Assembly: GCA_963803295.1 (NCBI GenBank)
Contig: CAWDMC010000022.1
Coordinates: forward strand, 186,001 to 250,000
Length of the DNA: 64,000 nt
Reading direction: 5' to 3'
Source of the DNA: CAWDMC01 sp963803295
GTDB lineage: Bacteria > Acidobacteriota > Terriglobia > UBA7540
Part shown: piece by piece, positions 1 to 8,220 of the stretch
How the letters are laid out: each line of letters starts with the position of its first letter
Numbering within the stretch: the stretch's first letter is position 1
The notes under the pieces: model-generated
The model's input: only the letters and a program-made list of their open reading frames with translations
Databases searched by the model: none
Told to the model about the DNA's origin: nothing
Program-made: the position numbers and the translations under genes

Positions 1-1061
1 AAGTATGTCTGAGCCAGTTGATAGCGGGCACGGAGATGTTCAGGCTCCTGTTTGAGCACAGATTGAAACAGGGAAAGCGCCCGATCGAAGTGTTTCTCGC
101 TGAACAACATGTAACCGAGGAAGTACTGGGCCTCGGGGTTATTAGGATCTGCAGCTAGAACTCTTTCGAAATACGGGCGCGCCCTCTCCAGACCATCCTG
201 GTCAAGATATACCATGCCGGTATACACCATCGCGTCGAGGTTAGCGGGATCGATCTTTAGCGCCTTATCCAGGGCAACGAGAGCGTCCTGGTAGCGGGCC
301 ATGTCGTAGTACGTAAAGCCAAGCTGTGAGTATGCACGGGAGGCTTGCGGACCCGGGGCTGTAGCAGCCTTGTTGAGAAGCTCGATCGCCTCCGGAAATT
401 TGCCCTGCCCGCACAAGGCCTCCCCTAGCTTTATCTGCGCAAAGGAGTCATCGGGATGAAGAGCCAGGTATTGTCTAAGGGCGACGATGCCCTCGCGGTA
501 TCGCTTCAATTGTTCCAATGCCACGCCGCGCTGGAGCTGGCCTTGAGGATAGAGGGGATCGACTGAAAGCAGGCGGTCAAATTGGGCAAGGGCGTCGGAG
601 TATCTCCTTTGCCGCAAGTAGCTAAGTCCAAGGTTGAAGAGTGCATTAGTTGCTTTGGGATTGAGCGCGATGGCGTGCAGGAACGCTGGCTCCGACTTGG
701 AATAGAGCTGTCGCTCATCGTAAAGAATGCCCAGCGCATCATAGGCCTCGGGAAATTTGGGCAATAGCTCGATCCCTCGCATAAGCGCCTGTTCAGCATC
801 CGCGAGCCGGTGCTGTCTCATATAGGTGACACCCAGCCAATAGTGGGCGAACGGAAATTCGGGATGCTCCTGGATGGCGACCTTCAGGAGACGTTCGGCT
901 GTTGGCAAGTCTCCCTGCCGAACCGCTCGGATCGCGATTTCGAGATCGGGGCGATCGCCGGGATTTGAGAGCCGCAGGGGTGCGTTCCCTTGTTGTGCGC
1001 CCAGGCTGACGAAGGCAAGTGCAATAGTCGCCGCGATGCGTTGTCGGGCAGTATGCTTCAT
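1..1061 (-). CDS. Secreted TPR-repeat protein (3' end beyond window)
   Basis: The frame is open from the left edge to an ATG at 1061, giving 353 visible residues; the C-terminus lies outside the window. The start MKHTARQRIAATIALAFVS resembles a signal peptide followed by a short linker, then at least eight tetratricopeptide repeats (for example YWLGVTYMRQHRLADAEQAL and YSQLGFTYYDMARYQDALVA). TPR arrays mediate protein-protein contact; no catalytic domain is visible. An in-frame ATG at 1106 would add 15 residues before the signal-like segment, so 1061 is preferred. The gene diverges from the PD40/TPR gene at 1285 and they may share a promoter region and a periplasmic role. Specific function is unknown. 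Confidence 0.8.
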   Translation of the reverse strand, partial: MKHTARQRIAATIALAFVSLGAQQGNAPLRLSNPGDRPDLEIAIRAVRQGDLPTAERLLKVAIQEHPEFPFAHYWLGVTYMRQHRLADAEQALMRGIELLPKFPEAYDALGILYDERQLYSKSEPAFLHAIALNPKATNALFNLGLSYLRQRRYSDALAQFDRLLSVDPLYPQGQLQRGVALEQLKRYREGIVALRQYLALHPDDSFAQIKLGEALCGQGKFPEAIELLNKAATAPGPQASRAYSQLGFTYYDMARYQDALVALDKALKIDPANLDAMVYTGMVYLDQDGLERARPYFERVLAADPNNPEAQYFLGYMLFSEKHFDRALSLFQSVLKQEPEHLRARYQLAQTY

Positions 1062-1284
1062 CTTCGTTGACTGCCGCTTCGGTGAGATTCCCGATTCTAT
1101 ATTCATCGGCCTTTTCTTTGCCATGATACACAAGAACTCAATCGCGGTGCCAGGCAGCCGCAATGCTTTTAACACCCTCTTACTACAGACCGTGCCGATT
1201 CCAGAACCCACTGAGAGCCGACTCGCCGTCTTGACGCACACGGGCATCTGCGCTAGTGTGCTTCCGGTATCTGGAAGAGAGCAC

Positions 1285-3977
1285 ATGAGACGAACCGGAA
1301 TCATCATGGGTATCCTCGGTGTAGTCGTCGCGACGGTGTCGACGTTCGCCAGCCAGCCTAGGGCGGGGCCAACCGCTCCAAGGGCGCGCCTGGACACGAT
1401 TACAATCGACTATCCGCTCCAGGGATCGATTTTCCCGCCTGAGATCACTCCCCCTACATTTATTTGGCGCGACGCAGCGGAACATAGTACCCGATGGCGG
1501 ATCGACTTTACGTTTGGGGACGATTCACCCAGCATCCGCGTGGAATCGCGCGGTGAGCCGATGCGCGTCGGTGAGATCGACCCACGTTGCGTCTCGGAAA
1601 CGAATGAACTGCAGAAGCTCACGCCCCAGCAGGCAGCGGCACACACTTGGACTCCGGATACTGAGACTTGGGAGATTTTCAAGAAGCATTCGCTGGCGGA
1701 CGCAGCAGCCGTGACAATCACCGGGTTCAGCGAGAGCCAGCCCCACAAGGCGCTCTCCCGTGGCCAAGTTGCCATTCAGACATCAAAGGACCGGGTCGGC
1801 GCACCGGTATTCTACCGGGACGTGCCTTTGATGCCGTCGGCGACGGCTAAGGGGATCATCCAGCCCCTGAGCCCGGACAAGGTCTATCTGGTTCAGTGGC
1901 GGGTGCGCAACATCGGCGAGCCGCAGAGCCGGGTGGTTCTGAAAGACATGCCCACCTGCGCCAATTGTCATTCCTTCTCTCTAGACGGCAAGACTATGGG
2001 AATGGATCTTGACGGTCCGCAGAACAATAAGGGTTATACGCGATCGTCCGCGTAAATCCGGAAATGTCAATTCGCAACACGGACGTGGTTGAGTGGGATC
2101 CCGTGCACGGCAAAGAGGTCCCGCTCAGCCGCGTGGGTTTCTTAGCGCAGATTTCGCCGGACGGAAAGTATGTGGTGACCACGAAGCACACGACGGACCG
2201 AGACCTTCAGAGCAATTACTATAATGTTAACTTCAAGGACTACCGCTTCCTTCAGGTGTTTTATCCGGTCCGAGGGATCCTGGTCTGGTACAGCATCGAT
2301 ACGCGCCAACGGGGACCGCTGCCGGGCGCCGACGATCCGCGCTATGTTCAGACGGATGCAGTCTGGAGTCCGGATGGCAAATACCTCGTGTTTGCCAGAG
2401 CGGAAGCGAGGGATCCCTACCCGTCGGATGGAAAGATGGCCGAGTATGCCAACGATCCGAAAGAGCTTCAGATTCGTTACGACCTCTTCCGAGTCCCCTT
2501 CAACGGGGGCCAAGGGGGGCTCCCGGAACCTATTCCCGGCGCCTCGGGCAATGGCATGAGCAACACGTTTCCGAAGATTTCCCCAGACGGCCGCTGGATC
2601 GTGTTCGTACAGTGCCGCAATGCCCAGCTCATACGCCCGGACAGCCAGCTCTACATTGTCCCCGCAGAAGGTGGGAGGGCGCGGCGCATGAGGTGCAACA
2701 CATCTCTCATGAACTCCTGGCACAGCTTCTCGCCGAATGGGCGGTGGATGGTCTTTTCTTCGAAGAGCAGGTCTCCATACACGCAGATGTTTCTGACTCA
2801 CATTGACGAGGAGGGCAATGACAGCCCTGCAGTCCTGATCGAGAACTCGACGGCGGCGAATAGGGCAGTCAACCTTCCTGAGTTTGTCAACACCCCACCG
2901 GACGGATTGTTAAAGATCAGCGCCCCTGCGGTCGACATCTACAACAAATTCGAGCACGCGAGGGGGTTAATGAAGGAGGCCCAGTACGCGGCCGCAGCCG
3001 CTGAGTTGAGGGATCTGGCCGAAACAAATCCCGATGATTTCAGGATCCCCCACAACTTGGGCATCGCACTGCAAGAGATGGGCCGCTCTGAAGAAGCTAT
3101 CGTCCAGTTCAAGAGGGCTTTGAACGTCTACCCTAATTCGGCGATGACCTACAACAACCTGGGTTTGGCCCTGGCGTCCCAAGGGCGACCCGATGAAGCC
3201 ATATTGCAGTTCGAAAAGGCAGTGGAAATCGATCCTGGCTTGGCCAAGGCTCACAACAACCTCGGCAACGCCTTGGCATCCCGAGGGCAGCTCGACCAGG
3301 CAATACTACACTTCCAGAAGGCTGTGGAAACTGATCCCGGCTTGGCCGAAGCCCATAACAACCTTGGTAACGCCCTGGCATCCCGGGGGCAGCTCGACCA
3401 GGCAACTTTGCATTTCGAGAAGGCTGTGGAAGTCAATCCCGGCTTGGCCGAGGGCCATTACAACCTGGGTAACGTTCTGGCGTCCAGAGGGGATCTCGAC
3501 CAAGCCCGAATGCACTTCGCGAAGGCTGTGGAAATCAATCCAGACTTCGTCGCGGCTCGCTGCAATCTTGGAACGATGCTCTACTCGAACGCGCGTGTTC
3601 AGGAGGCGCTGGCGCAATGGCGAGAGGTGCTGCGGCTCGACCCGAACTTCGTCCCCGCGATGGTACAGGCAGCGCAGGCACTGGCGGCGAGTCCCAATGC
3701 TTCCGATCGGAATGGCGCGGAGGCGGTCAAACTTGCCCAGCGCGCGGTGCAACTGTCCGGCTCCAGTAATCCCGCGTACCTCGACGCCCTAGGCGCCGCT
3801 TACGCCGAGGCCGGAAGGTTTGCCGACGCGATTGAGACCGCACGCAAGGCGCTGGAACTCGCAAGGGAGCAGAATCAGGGGGCTCTTGTAGAGTCGCTGA
3901 ATGCCAGAATCAAGCTTTACGAGACCCAGCATCCATACCGGGAGGAGCTGACTGATTCCTTGTACCAGCGTAATTGA
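1285..3977 (+). pseudogene. PD40/CxxCH/TPR secreted protein, split by a frameshift
   Basis: Two open frames (1285-2055 and 2064-3977) are halves of one protein. The first starts with a signal-like segment (MRRTGIIMGILGVVVATV) and ends just after a c-type haem motif, CANCH, near residue 224. The second has TolB-like PD40 repeats (ISPDGKYVV, WSPDGKYLVFA, ISPDGRWIVF, FSPNGRWMVF) followed by about six TPRs. Adding one base in the GGG run at 2031-2033 makes the frames read continuously through GLYAIVRVNPEMSIR, which is the natural join. Multi-domain proteins mixing a haem-like site, PD40 propeller and TPRs are known as secreted proteins in Acidobacteriota and Verrucomicrobia; the substrate is unknown. 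Either the gene is decaying or a base is missing from the assembly. Confidence 0.82.
3190..3545 (+). repeat. In-gene tandem 102-bp TPR-coding repeats
   Basis: Three to four consecutive units of about 102 bp, each one 34-residue TPR, are very similar at the DNA level. They share GGCTTGGCC, the CTGGCATCC-type stretch and CAGCTCGACCAGGC. The similarity points to recent unit duplication inside the PD40/TPR gene, so copy number may vary between strains. Confidence 0.75.
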
Positions 3978-4049
3978 GGATCTTCAACTGGTCTGAGGTC
4001 GGTCGAAGCCGACATACTGCCACCCGTGCAAGGCTACGCGAAATGCGGG

Positions 4050-4863
4050 CTAGTCCGAGCCGCTCCCGCTCATCGATAGAGAGAGAATGGTCTCGCGGAT
4101 GACCGGCCAACCGACCGCTCCCGGATCGATCAGGTCACGATGACTGCCCTTTAATATGGCGATAAGCCTCGCGTCGTCGCCCGCAGCCTTGGCGGCCTTC
4201 ATGTAGCTATCACTAATTTCAAAGGGAACGACGTCGTCTTCAGTGCCGTGCACAAGGCGCTGAGGGATGCCAAGCGGGAGCAACTCTTTGGGCGAAGCCT
4301 GACGGTAATTGTCAGGCACCTCCGCCGGCGACCCACCGAGGAACGCTTCGACTAAGCCATGCCCAACGCCCAACTCCCAGGCTCGTCGCAGATCCGCCAC
4401 GCCAGCCAGCGATACGACACCGCGCACAAGGATTCGAGACCCAAGCAAAAGCGCTAGTTGCCCGCCGGCTGAGAATCCGACAACAACTACGTTCGTTCTA
4501 TCCAATGGATTTTGAAGAGCGAGTTTGTCGAGATGATCCGCCCCCTTCACAATGTCGTCAAAGGTACCGGGCCATCCCCCGCCCACGCAACCGATGCCAC
4601 GGTATTCCAGGTTCCAGGTCGCGAAACCCCTTGCCGCGAGGGGCAGCGCAGAGGTCGCCCATTTGTTCCAGCGTGTAAGCAGGACGCCAAAAACCACCAT
4701 GAATCACAATCGCGACTGGATGCGGTCCGTTCCCTTCGGGGAGACGCAGGTCGCCAAACTGCAAAGGATCCTCGCCGTAAGAGGTCCGCATTGGCGGCTG
4801 CAGACTACCGCTCTTCGCGGCCTTAACCGGGATAATTAGCGCGGGGTCAGTTTGCATCAGCAA
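4050..4863 (-). pseudogene. Alpha/beta hydrolase (BD-FAE/esterase-like), frameshifted
   Basis: The N-terminal part (4863 down to about 4640) carries the oxyanion-hole motif VIHGGFW near residues 53-59. A second frame (ending at 4050) carries the nucleophile elbow GFSAGG, a DD acid region (HGTEDDVVP) and a histidine near GSHRDLI. The two halves overlap in different frames. Removing one base from the four-base run at 4640-4643 gives a continuous LCAALAARGFATWNLEYR. The intact protein would be about 270 residues, normal for small serine hydrolases of the kynurenine formamidase/BD-FAE type. It is the last gene of the minus-strand operon that starts at 7924. Substrate unknown. A sequencing indel is as likely as a real mutation. 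Confidence 0.8.
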
Positions 4864-4901
4864 TTCCGGCTTCTCAGAAGATTCGTATTCCGCGGGCGTT
4901 T

Positions 4902-5801
4902 TCAGGCCTTGCCAGCGCTACCGAACAGTCGCATCAGATCCTCAACAACCTTCTGCAGGGCAAGTCGCCCGGGCACGAGCACGTCCTTTTCCAGGCCCGA
5001 ACCGATCACCTCGTAGGGATTGTAGCTGCCGTGAACCGAAGCTACAGCCTGCCGTAGGGCTTCGAAGTAGGAACGCTTAAGCACGCTGCCCACGTTGACT
5101 TTGCGAACACCCAATCCGATCGCATCACTCAGATCGCGCCGGTGGATCGAAGTGCCTCCATGCAAAACCAGCGGCACAGGAATCTCCCGCCTCAGTTCCG
5201 CCAGGCGGTCGAGATCCAGCCGGATTTCCTCACGCCCGTGCACATGAACCTGACCCACGTTGACGGCAAGCGCATCGACACCGGTTTGCTTCACGAACTC
5301 ACGAGCCTGGCGGACATCAGTCAACTTCTTTTCGTCCGGCACAGCGAGCAACTCTTCTTGTACACCGGGTAACGCTACCACCTCAGCTTCCACCGCTGAT
5401 GCGGAGGCGTGCGCTTTTAGCGCAACTTGGCCCACAGTCTCCGCCAACTTGCCGAAAGGGAGTTCGTCGTCACTGAACATCACCAAGCCGAACTGTAGTT
5501 CGACCGCCTCGAGCACGCGCTCCAGGTGAGGTGACTCATTGAAAACCAGCGCCGCAGGAACCGACAGTTGCCGGCACGCCTCATCTCCGAGCGCCCCGTA
5601 ATAACTCAGGTGTTCTGCCGCCAGGCGCTGCGGGTGGTGAAGATAGATTCCGCTGAACCCCAGTAAAACAGGCGATCGCATCGCCTCCGCAGCGTCCGCG
5701 ACAGCTTGCAGTGACTCGAGATTCCAGCTCTCGAAATATCCAACTGCGTAGCCTCCGCGCTCCGCGGCCGCCATCAGATCACCGAATCGGACCAAAGGCA
5801 C
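4902..5801 (-). CDS. Class II aldolase-like TIM-barrel protein with altered active site
   Basis: The 299-residue protein aligns by eye with class II fructose/tagatose-bisphosphate aldolases: RGGYAVGYFESWNLESLQAV near the start, LAVNVGQVHVHG, PLVLHGGTSI and VRKVNVGSV. Two zinc-binding histidine regions (VHVHG and LHGG) remain. The usual LDH segment, which supplies the catalytic Asp and another zinc ligand, reads VFNES instead, so ordinary aldolase chemistry is doubtful. The start is a GTG at 5801, one base after the stop of the upstream gene (5803), which implies translational coupling. It sits in an operon with UPF0261 and PEP-hydrolase-like genes, suggesting a shared sugar-acid or keto-acid pathway. 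Family assignment is firm; the reaction is not. Confidence 0.82.
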   Translation of the reverse strand: MPLVRFGDLMAAAERGGYAVGYFESWNLESLQAVADAAEAMRSPVLLGFSGIYLHHPQRLAAEHLSYYGALGDEACRQLSVPAALVFNESPHLERVLEAVELQFGLVMFSDDELPFGKLAETVGQVALKAHASASAVEAEVVALPGVQEELLAVPDEKKLTDVRQAREFVKQTGVDALAVNVGQVHVHGREEIRLDLDRLAELRREIPVPLVLHGGTSIHRRDLSDAIGLGVRKVNVGSVLKRSYFEALRQAVASVHGSYNPYEVIGSGLEKDVLVPGRLALQKVVEDLMRLFGSAGKA

Positions 5802-5802
5802 A

Positions 5803-6690
5803 TCAGTCTCCTTCTGTTTCCTGAGTACCGCTGAAACTGCGGTTGCCGGACTTAGATCTCACAACTTCTTTAAACTCCCTGGCGCGTGCCTCAAGAGGAT
5901 GTTCAATAGCCATCCGCTCAATACTTGATCCAAGTTGCACGCCGTGGCAGGGGGTATGGTCGAGTAAGTACTGAGCATCGTCCGGGTCTACCAGAGCCGC
6001 GCCGTGAGCGAGTAGAATCACATCAGGTTTAGCCCTCAGTGCGATCTCGCAATGGTCGCGGGTGCGTTCCGCCATCTGCTCAAGCGATCGCCCTCCCTCG
6101 TAGCCGGTCGACCCGCCTTTGGTAATTCCGGCATGGAAGATGAAAATGTCTGGCGCCGCCGACTCCATTAGTTTCTCGGTGTCTGCTTCGTTGAACGCGT
6201 ACCCGATAGTGAGCAGATCCAGATCGCGGGAATGCCGGAGCAGCTCAATTTCCCGTTCGTAACCCAGCCCCGTCGCTTCTAGCGTTCGCCGGAACTCCCC
6301 GTCGAACCAGCCCACTGTAGGAAAATTGTGGACACCCGAAAAGCCGATCCGCTTACACTCTTTCAGAAAGAGGGTCATATCACGCAGCACATCCACGCCA
6401 TTCAATCCGGCAACGACGGGAACCTCTTTCGCCTGCGGCAGGATTTCCCGGCCCCCCATGCGGAACACCAGTTCGTTAGCGTCGGCCATGGGCAGCATTC
6501 CGGCCAGTGACCCATAACCCTGCATGCGGAAGTATCCGGTGTTGTAGACTCCCAGAATATCCACTCCGGCGCGCTCGATGAACTTGGCGGCGAGCCCGTT
6601 GCCCGCACTCGTCATCACCAGGGGGCGGCCTCTCGCCATCTCGGCTCGCAGACGGTCAAGAATCTCGCGCCGCGAGTAGTGTTTCGCCAT
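5803..6690 (-). CDS. TIM-barrel phosphoenolpyruvate hydrolase-family protein
   Basis: A 295-residue protein starting MAKHYSRREILDRLRAEM. The frame stays open upstream, but that part overlaps the preceding gene, so the ATG at 6690 is preferred. Segments such as VMTSAGNGLAAKFIERAGVD, VVAGLNGVDVLRDM, GVHNFPTVGWFDG and FIFHAGITKGGSTGY are typical of the PEP_hydrolase/TIM-barrel family (related to PEP mutase/isocitrate lyase folds). This family is the bacterial counterpart of the C-terminal half of the plant Tm-1 protein. The gene begins 10 bases after the UPF0261 gene ends and is followed one base later by the aldolase-like gene, so all are probably co-transcribed. The true substrate is unknown. 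Confidence 0.85.
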   Translation of the reverse strand: MAKHYSRREILDRLRAEMARGRPLVMTSAGNGLAAKFIERAGVDILGVYNTGYFRMQGYGSLAGMLPMADANELVFRMGGREILPQAKEVPVVAGLNGVDVLRDMTLFLKECKRIGFSGVHNFPTVGWFDGEFRRTLEATGLGYEREIELLRHSRDLDLLTIGYAFNEADTEKLMESAAPDIFIFHAGITKGGSTGYEGGRSLEQMAERTRDHCEIALRAKPDVILLAHGAALVDPDDAQYLLDHTPCHGVQLGSSIERMAIEHPLEARAREFKEVVRSKSGNRSFSGTQETEGD

Positions 6691-6700
6691 GAATGACCCC

Positions 6701-7924
6701 TCAGTTGGAGTGTTGCTGAACAAGAGAGAGTAAATGCCGTGCCGCCTCAACGGCAAAGGCGGCGTCCTCGATGTGGGTATCGCGCTCGATGATGAGCACA
6801 TTCCGCGGACAGTAGGCCTTGAGTTCTGCCACGAACGCTGCGTCGGCAGCGGGGTCGTAGAATCCCCCGCCCTTGACCGCGTAGCTGTCGTATCCGGCAG
6901 TGGGAATCAAGAACATCGCGGCATCGGTTGTGTGAGTCAGGCGGCGAGCCACTTCCCTTCCCACTTCCATCATCTCTTCTTTGTTTAACCGCACATCCGT
7001 GATCTGGGGGCTGTGGCGGATCAGGGTTCGCCCCTGGTATTTGGCAGGCACCGTCTCCGGCTCGTTAAAGACGAGCACTTCGATCGCGCCAGGACACAAG
7101 ACTTGCGGCAACCCGAGCTTTCCCGCCGTGGTTAAGCGCTCCGGTCCGCCTGCCAACAAGGCGTGGAAAATGTCGTTCGACACTTCAATGGTCGCGTAAT
7201 CCAGCACCGCTCCGATGATACCCTCTCGCATCATCTGTTCCATGGCACGACCGCCGGAACCGACGGCGTGGAAGACAATGGTCTCGTATCCGGCGGCTTC
7301 AATCGCCTGAACCGCCTTCATCGCGCCCTGCGTCGTGATTCCCACGGTTGTGACCGCAATCAGAGGTCGCACACCTTTTTCGAGTACCGTGCTTCCCCCC
7401 GCCATTCCGCACACGGCGCCGGCCGCGTTTTCCAGAATCTTGCGCATGACCGGATTCAATCCCAGAATGTCCGTCACCGAAAACATCATGGTGATGTCTT
7501 TGATGTCCAACCAGGGCGCCACATTTCCTGAGGCCATGGTTGAGACCATCACTTTCGGGAACCCATAAGGGAGTGCCCGCATCACCTTGGTACTGAGCGT
7601 TGTTCCTTGCGTGCCACCCAGAGAAATTATTCCGTGGACCTGCCCCTTTTCGACTAAGTTCGAGACGATCCGGGTCGCCCCTTCAGCCATGATCGGCCCC
7701 GCCACTTCACGATCCGGATTCACCAGGAGTTTATCAAACGGCATTCCGGCCGCGGCTGCTACTTCTTCGCGGGTGATGCCGGCCTTGACCGTCGCTTCGT
7801 TCACCACCCCTGTGTCGACCAGGAGCGCATCAAAACCTCGCGCCTTGATCTCGGACCCGAGAAATTGAGCTTCGCGCCCCTTCGTATCCAGCGTGGCCAA
7901 CACCACAATTGTTCGGGTCGACAT
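6701..7924 (-). CDS. UPF0261 / Tm-1-like ATP-binding domain protein
   Basis: The start MSTRTIVVLATLDTKGREAQ (ATG at 7924) leads a 407-residue protein with the UPF0261 signature: LGGTQGTTLSTKVMRALP, MVSTMASGNVAPWLDIKD, VFHAVGSGGRAMEQM and VLCPGAIEVLVFN. The family has two Rossmann-like domains and includes the N-terminal ATP-binding half of the plant antiviral protein Tm-1. Its bacterial role is not established. It heads a four-gene operon (7924 to 4050) whose second gene corresponds to the other half of Tm-1. A good promoter lies upstream at 8049-8077. The family call is secure; the function is open. Confidence 0.9.
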   Translation of the reverse strand: MSTRTIVVLATLDTKGREAQFLGSEIKARGFDALLVDTGVVNEATVKAGITREEVAAAAGMPFDKLLVNPDREVAGPIMAEGATRIVSNLVEKGQVHGIISLGGTQGTTLSTKVMRALPYGFPKVMVSTMASGNVAPWLDIKDITMMFSVTDILGLNPVMRKILENAAGAVCGMAGGSTVLEKGVRPLIAVTTVGITTQGAMKAVQAIEAAGYETIVFHAVGSGGRAMEQMMREGIIGAVLDYATIEVSNDIFHALLAGGPERLTTAGKLGLPQVLCPGAIEVLVFNEPETVPAKYQGRTLIRHSPQITDVRLNKEEMMEVGREVARRLTHTTDAAMFLIPTAGYDSYAVKGGGFYDPAADAAFVAELKAYCPRNVLIIERDTHIEDAAFAVEAARHLLSLVQQHSN

Positions 7925-8048
7925 GCTATGACTCTGCCTCTGCCAGGTGCGACGATTCGGCAATTCGCCAGACGCGGCGCTTTGCAAAGATGCCGGTCCA
8001 GCAATCGCCGCCTATGAACGTCTCAAGGGGAACAGATACCCAGCGCAG

Positions 8049-8077
8049 AGTCTAAGCGCTCCACATTCGTTTGTCAA
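8049..8077 (-). promoter_or_regulatory. Sigma-70-type promoter for the UPF0261 operon
   Basis: On the minus strand, TTGACA (8077-8072) and TAGACT (8054-8049) are separated by 17 bases, a near-consensus housekeeping promoter. Transcription would start near 8042, about 118 bases before the UPF0261 start codon. Confidence 0.6.
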
Positions 8078-8115
8078 ATTTCACGACGCGAGGGATCTAT
8101 GACACTGTTATTATC

Positions 8116-8144
8116 TTGACTTTGCCACATGCTTGATTTATTGC
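8116..8144 (+). promoter_or_regulatory. Possible promoter for the GMC oxidoreductase
   Basis: TTGACT (8116-8121) and TATTGC (8139-8144) are 17 bases apart. The -35 is good and the -10 weak. It is back-to-back with the minus-strand promoter at 8049-8077, so the 7925-8220 gap looks like a divergent promoter region. Confidence 0.35.
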
Positions 8145-8220
8145 TTGCCAATACCGAATCGCTGCTCGTTGACGGAGCGACGGACGCCGTAAGAATGGCG
8201 CTCGTCAGGAAGGTTGTGGA

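Noticed and set aside
874..1284. Upstream extension of the PD40/TPR gene
   Set aside because: It overlaps the divergent TPR gene and lacks a ribosome-binding site; the signal-like start at 1285 is better.
3190..3545. Regular 102-bp repeats as a CRISPR array
   Set aside because: The repeats are in frame, encode TPRs and have no distinct spacers.
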